A stretch of 9,633 bases of DNA from Fimbriimonadaceae bacterium (GTDB lineage: Bacteria; Armatimonadota; Fimbriimonadia; Fimbriimonadales; Fimbriimonadaceae). The stretch covers positions 1 through 9,633 of the forward strand of contig JADLGZ010000191.1 of NCBI GenBank assembly GCA_020849075.1. Reading direction: 5' to 3'. Under the pieces are notes generated by a model. It was given only the letters and a program-made list of their open reading frames with translations. It ran no database searches and was not told the origin of the DNA. A program made the translations under genes and the position numbers. Below, piece by piece: positions 7,110-9,633 of the stretch (the first letter of the stretch is position 1; each line of letters begins with the position of its first letter).

Positions 7110-7868
7110 TCAGTTCTTGCGGCGACGTCGAGCCATCAGGGCGGTAAGTCCACCCAAGGCAAGGAGCGAAGCCGGCTCCGGCACGGTCTGAATGTTGTTG
7201 AAGTAATAATCTCCGTTCATTCCGTCGTAGGTGAAGAAGTTCATGATCTGAGGCGAAACACCGGATGAAACAAAGTTAACGCTGTGAGTTTCCGATGCGC
7301 CGCGACCTGCGCCCCCAACAATGGCAAGCGTGACATCGGCAGTGTCGGCACCCGTTACTGTGATCGTCACTGCAACGGCACTCGCAACTGGAATTGCGGT
7401 TACGATAAACGTCCCCCATCCCTCGCCACCTTCAATTCGCCAATAGGGGCTGCTGGCAAGGTTTCCATTGATGTTGAGCATGTCCCGATTTGGACTAGGT
7501 GAAGTTGATCGAATCTCCACGCCCATGCGCCCAGCCGTTGCACTGGAGCTTGTCATCATATCGAACTCCAGGGATTGCCCAATTAAGAGAGGGTCGTCCA
7601 GCTTTCGTCGAGCATCTACACCGTCGCCATTAATACTGAACTGCCTAGAGCCGATAGCTGATGCCGCGGTTGTGATGCTCATACCGCCGGAACCCCATGG
7701 GCCCTCGTACCAAGCGTTCATTCCAGAACCACCATTGAGGCCAAGGTAGGTCGCGCCAGTTGTGTAGACAGCATCGCTTGCACTATCAAGCGCTAAGCCG
7801 AAGCTCATCGCGGCCGAAACCGAAAGTGCCAACACGAGAGATGATTTCATTAAAAGATGAGTCGTCAT
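7110..7868 (-). CDS. Secreted PEP-CTERM sorting-domain protein
   Basis: This 252-residue protein has an N-terminal Sec signal (about residues 7-27, KSSLVLALSVSAAMSFGLAL). Its C-terminal sorting tag starts at VPEPAS (about residue 229), continues with a hydrophobic helix LLALGGLTALMA, and ends in RRRRKN. Such tags are recognised by exosortase-type enzymes that move proteins to the cell surface or matrix. The middle (NGGSGMNAW near the start, PLLIGQSLEFDM, GRMGVEIRS) looks like an all-beta, concanavalin/LamG-like secreted fold. This is a resemblance, not a firm family call. No catalytic motif was recognised. GGAGG at 7877-7873, four bases before the ATG, decides the start. A perfect TATAAT and an 18-bp palindrome shared with the LacI-family gene precede it, suggesting repression by that regulator. 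No exosortase gene is in the window. Confidence 0.88.
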   Translation of the reverse strand: MTTHLLMKSSLVLALSVSAAMSFGLALDSASDAVYTTGATYLGLNGGSGMNAWYEGPWGSGGMSITTAASAIGSRQFSINGDGVDARRKLDDPLLIGQSLEFDMMTSSSATAGRMGVEIRSTSPSPNRDMLNINGNLASSPYWRIEGGEGWGTFIVTAIPVASAVAVTITVTGADTADVTLAIVGGAGRGASETHSVNFVSSGVSPQIMNFFTYDGMNGDYYFNNIQTVPEPASLLALGGLTALMARRRRKN

Positions 7869-7883
7869 TGATCCTCCGGATCT

Positions 7884-7901
7884 TGACCAAATGTTTGGTC
7901 A
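7884..7901. promoter_or_regulatory. Predicted LacI-family operator upstream of the PEP-CTERM gene
   Basis: TGACCAAATGTTTGGTCA has perfect 8-bp arms around a TG centre. It lies 13 bases downstream of the TATAAT at 7920-7915 and 15 bases before the ATG, so it covers the early transcribed region. It matches the 6965-6982 site at 16 of 18 positions. Confidence 0.78.
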
Positions 7902-7914
7902 GAATCCTGAGCCC

Positions 7915-7920
7915 ATTATA
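7915..7920 (-). promoter_or_regulatory. -10 element of the PEP-CTERM gene promoter
   Basis: A perfect TATAAT on the minus strand lies 46 bases before the ATG. No good -35 is found at 16-18 bases (AACCAC at 17). A TTGACC further upstream is 28 bases away, too far. Transcription would start close to 7908, just before the palindrome. Confidence 0.55.
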
Positions 7921-7940
7921 AGGCACTTTCCTACTGAGTG

Positions 7941-7966
7941 GTTGCGACGGTCAAAAACCACGCAAC
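7941..7966. repeat. Short inverted repeat between the lipoprotein and PEP-CTERM genes
   Basis: GTTGCG (7941-7946) and CGCAAC (7961-7966) can form a 6-bp stem, and GTGGTT/AACCAC (7938-7943, 7956-7961) is a competing one. It lies 10 bases after the lipoprotein stop and could be its weak 3'-end hairpin, but no U-tract follows. It also overlaps the area where the -35 of the PEP-CTERM promoter would be. Confidence 0.3.
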
Positions 7967-7976
7967 TTTACTGGGG

Positions 7977-8315
7977 TTAGTCGCCTGACTCTTCGGCCGG
8001 GGCGGTCTCCACCGAGCTTGAATTGCTTGCCGCACGCGTTGCCTGCTCTTTAGCGGCTTGGTTCACGCCACCACCACCAGCTCCGGTGACGCTTTCGGTG
8101 TTCTGAACTGGGGAAAGTCCTCCCGCAGCGCCACTGCCGATTGGGGCAACACCACCAGTTCGCGGAGCTGACGTCCCGGGGGCTGGCTGGTTCGATGCTG
8201 GGTTGGATGCCGTTTGCCCGGGTGATTCGCGGCCGCTGGTCGCCTCCGTCGGTTCGCCTTCGGGTGAATTGCAACCAGCAAGGGTAAGAAGCGCAATGAA
8301 GGGCAAGATCTTCAT
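7977..8315 (-). CDS. Small low-complexity lipoprotein, unknown function
   Basis: This 112-residue protein starts with a type II signal peptide (MKILPFIALLTLAGC) whose LAGC lipobox puts the lipidated cysteine at residue 15. The mature part is a low-complexity, probably disordered chain rich in Ser, Thr, Pro, Gly, Ala, Asn and Gln (for example QPAPGTSAPRTGG and GAGGGG), ending in an acidic tail (APAEESGD). It has no recognisable domain and is probably a membrane-tethered linker-like protein. The ATG is the first in frame and lies only 22 bases after the tRNA-Thr 3' CCA, with no strong ribosome site (TAGGCCC before the ATG). A TAAGAT box 8 bases before the ATG could be a -10 giving a near-leaderless message; otherwise it is cotranscribed with the tRNA. 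Confidence 0.75.
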   Translation of the reverse strand: MKILPFIALLTLAGCNSPEGEPTEATSGRESPGQTASNPASNQPAPGTSAPRTGGVAPIGSGAAGGLSPVQNTESVTGAGGGGVNQAAKEQATRAASNSSSVETAPAEESGD

Positions 8316-8337
8316 GGGCCTATCTTAGCCGAAAACC

Positions 8338-8412
8338 TGGAGCCGATGACCGGACTTGAACCGGTGACCTGCTGTTTACGAAACAGCTGCTCTACCGCTG
8401 AGCTACATCGGC
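8338..8412 (-). tRNA. tRNA-Thr (anticodon CGU) with encoded CCA
   Basis: The minus strand folds into a complete cloverleaf: acceptor GCCGATG/CATCGGC, D-stem GCTC/GAGC, anticodon stem GCTGT/ACAGC with loop TTCGTAA (anticodon CGT), a 5-base variable loop, and T-stem ACCGG/CCGGT with loop TTCAAGT. The discriminator is U and the 3' CCA (8340-8338) is encoded. CGU reads the ACG threonine codon. Confidence 0.96.
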
Positions 8413-8422
8413 GCGTCCAGAA

Positions 8423-8452
8423 ATTATAGGCGGAAAGCGCCTCTTTCTGCAA
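8423..8452 (-). promoter_or_regulatory. Promoter of tRNA-Thr
   Basis: On the minus strand TTGCAG (8452-8447) and a perfect TATAAT (8428-8423) are separated by 18 bases. The -10 lies 10 bases from the tRNA 5' end, implying a very short leader. The spacer contains GGCG-GAAAG-CGCC, nested inside CAGAAA/TTTCTG (8418-8423, 8444-8449). Confidence 0.65.
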
Positions 8453-8460
8453 TTACCCAC

Positions 8461-8476
8461 GGGATCAGGAGATCCC
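8461..8476. repeat. Tandem inverted repeat copy 1 (AGGA centre)
   Basis: GGGATC-AGGA-GATCCC has a perfect 6-bp stem. It shares the ten-base core ATCAGGAGAT with the copy at 8485-8504 and lies in the divergent spacer between the tRNA and HPPD promoters. Confidence 0.7.
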
Positions 8477-8484
8477 TCGCAAAA

Positions 8485-8504
8485 GCGGCATCAGGAGATG
8501 CCGC
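8485..8504. repeat. Tandem inverted repeat copy 2 (AGGA centre)
   Basis: GCGGCATC-AGGA-GATGCCGC has a perfect 8-bp stem and the same core and centre as copy 1, centre to centre 26 bp away. One stem pair differs (G:C becomes C:G) with pairing kept. It ends 15 bases before the HPPD TATAAT, overlapping the place of its -35. On the minus strand it is followed by TTTT. Confidence 0.72.
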
Positions 8505-8519
8505 ACTCCAAAGAACTGA

Positions 8520-8545
8520 TATAATCCTCGTAAGTTCAAAGAGGA
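8520..8545 (+). promoter_or_regulatory. HPPD gene -10 box and ribosome binding site
   Basis: A perfect TATAAT (8520-8525) is followed by GAGGA (8541-8545), ten bases before the ATG at 8556. No recognisable -35 occurs 16-18 bases upstream, where copy 2 of the inverted repeat lies instead. This suggests an activator-dependent or repressor-controlled promoter, or an alternative sigma preference. Confidence 0.5.
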
Positions 8546-8555
8546 ACTCAACCTT

Positions 8556-9633
8556 ATGGCAGACTCATTCCCTATTCGCCGTATCGACCATGTTCGCCAC
8601 TACGTCAACAATGCCCGACAGGCGTCGTACTTCTATCAGAACGTTTTTGGCTTTAGCATCACCGCTTACAACGGCCTCGAAACCGGCTCTAAGAACCAAG
8701 TGGATTATGTTCTTGAGCAGAACGACTTGCGCCTCGTCTTTAGCGCTCCGCTTCGCCCGGGACATCCGATGGCCCACCCCATCGCCGAGCATGGCGATTT
8801 CGTGCAAGACATCTGCTTCGAGGTAGACGACGTGGATTGGGCCCACAAGGCCGCCGTCGAAAGAGGCGCACAGTCAGCCGCTGAGCCCGTCACGTGGGAA
8901 GACGACCATGGAACCGTCCGCTACGCGGCCATCAAGACTTACGGCAATGTCGTCCACGGCCTCATCAATCGCGATAAATACAATGGCCCGTTCCTCCCTG
9001 GCTACCGCCCCGAGAACATCCCCGGCGACCCGATCGGACTTATTGAAGTGGATCACTGCGTCGGTAATGTCGAGCTCGGCAAGATGAACACCTGGGTCAA
9101 GTGGTACGAGGACGTCCTCGGCTTCGCGAACCTCATCAGCTTCGACGATAAGGACATCAGCACCGAATTCACCAGCCTCATGTCGAAGGTCATGGCGAGC
9201 GGCAATGGGCGCGTCAAGTTCCCCATCAACGAGCCCGCCGAGGGCAAAAAGAAGAGCCAGATTGACGAATTCCTGGAGTTCTTCGGCGGCCCCGGCGTGC
9301 AGCATGTCGCCATGCGCACCGACGACATCATTCACACCGTCTCCCGCCTGCAGGCCCGTGGCCTCAGCTTCCTCAAGGTGCCGCGCACCTATTACGAGGC
9401 CCTCGAGGAGCGCGTGGGCAAGATTGACGAGAACATTGATGAACTCGCCGAACTCGGCATCCTCGTGGACCGTGACGACGAAGGCTATCTACTCCAGATC
9501 TTCAGCAAGCCCGTCACCGACCGGCCGACGATCTTCTACGAAATCATCCACCGCAAAGGCGCGAAGAGCTTCGGCAAGGGCAATTTCAAAGCCCTATTCG
9601 AGAGCATCGAGCGCGAACAAGAACTCCGCGGCA
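8556..9633 (+). CDS. hppD: 4-hydroxyphenylpyruvate dioxygenase (partial, last residues outside window)
   Basis: The frame is open for 359 codons to the window edge. Two vicinal-oxygen-chelate repeats are visible: residues about 8-140, and the catalytic half at about 162-350. The Fe(II) ligands are readable as His167 (VDHCVGNV), His250 (GVQHVAM) and Glu329 (FYEII). The C-terminal signature GNFKALFESIEREQELRG is the near-terminal end of bacterial HPPDs, so only a few residues are probably missing. The enzyme is cytoplasmic and converts 4-hydroxyphenylpyruvate with O2 to homogentisate and CO2 in tyrosine catabolism, which also supplies quinone or pyomelanin precursors. The ATG is the first in frame and has GAGGA upstream. 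The gene is visibly richer in G+C than the exporter genes. No other tyrosine-pathway gene is in view; homogentisate dioxygenase could follow. Confidence 0.97.
   Translation, partial: MADSFPIRRIDHVRHYVNNARQASYFYQNVFGFSITAYNGLETGSKNQVDYVLEQNDLRLVFSAPLRPGHPMAHPIAEHGDFVQDICFEVDDVDWAHKAAVERGAQSAAEPVTWEDDHGTVRYAAIKTYGNVVHGLINRDKYNGPFLPGYRPENIPGDPIGLIEVDHCVGNVELGKMNTWVKWYEDVLGFANLISFDDKDISTEFTSLMSKVMASGNGRVKFPINEPAEGKKKSQIDEFLEFFGGPGVQHVAMRTDDIIHTVSRLQARGLSFLKVPRTYYEALEERVGKIDENIDELAELGILVDRDDEGYLLQIFSKPVTDRPTIFYEIIHRKGAKSFGKGNFKALFESIEREQELRG

Noticed and set aside
7949..7954. TTGACC as the -35 of the PEP-CTERM promoter
   Set aside because: It is 28 bases from the TATAAT, outside the workable 15-20 base range.
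8413..8555. Riboswitch or CRISPR-like array in the repeat-containing spacer
   Set aside because: There are only two palindromic copies, no unique equal-length spacers and no cas genes. The repeats lie upstream of the likely transcription start, so no leader RNA of riboswitch size is supported.
8874..9335. A 153-codon minus-strand frame opposite HPPD
   Set aside because: It is a shadow of the G+C-rich codon pattern of HPPD, whose plus-strand frame carries all three iron ligands. The minus frame lacks a promoter, ribosome site or recognisable motif.

Overview
The window reads as a piece of a Gram-negative-type bacterial chromosome, most likely Armatimonadota and within it probably a Fimbriimonadia-like lineage. 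That is an inference from three features seen together: a type IV-like prepilin with the long LLVVIAIIAILAAILFPVFAQ-type leader typical of Armatimonadota and Planctomycetota, a secreted protein ending in a PEP-CTERM sorting tag (VPEPAS, hydrophobic stretch, RRRRK), and a lipoprotein with an LAGC lipobox. No 16S gene or other strong taxonomic marker is present.

Layout. Positions 1 to 6960 are one minus-strand gene train. In transcription order it is a LacI-family regulator (6960-5923), a prepilin-like protein (5886-5053), a 66-residue single-pass membrane protein (5048-4848), two ABC exporter half-transporters (4840-2906 and 2909-1113) and a HlyD-like membrane-fusion/adaptor protein that runs off the left edge (1116-1). 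Spacings are 36, 4 and 7 bases and then two 4-base overlaps, so at least the last five genes, and plausibly all six, form an operon. Upstream, also on the minus strand, are a PEP-CTERM protein gene (7868-7110), a low-complexity lipoprotein gene (8315-7977) and a tRNA-Thr(CGU) with encoded CCA (8412-8338). On the plus strand, 8556 to the right edge is 4-hydroxyphenylpyruvate dioxygenase (HPPD), nearly complete. The divergent tRNA/HPPD spacer holds two promoters and a pair of tandem inverted repeats with the same AGGA centre.

How the parts fit. The strongest regulatory signal is a matched pair of palindromes, TGACCAAA-N2-TTTGGTC(A/T), one just upstream of the LacI-family gene and one just upstream of the PEP-CTERM gene, each lying downstream of a candidate -10 box. 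This suggests the LacI-type protein represses both itself (and probably the exporter train behind it) and the PEP-CTERM surface protein. That would tie a heterodimeric ABC exporter with adaptor, a pseudopilin and an exosortase-sorted protein into one small regulon. The exported substrate cannot be read from this sequence. The HPPD gene (tyrosine catabolism or homogentisate supply), the tRNA and probably the lipoprotein are ordinary neighbours, unrelated to that regulon.
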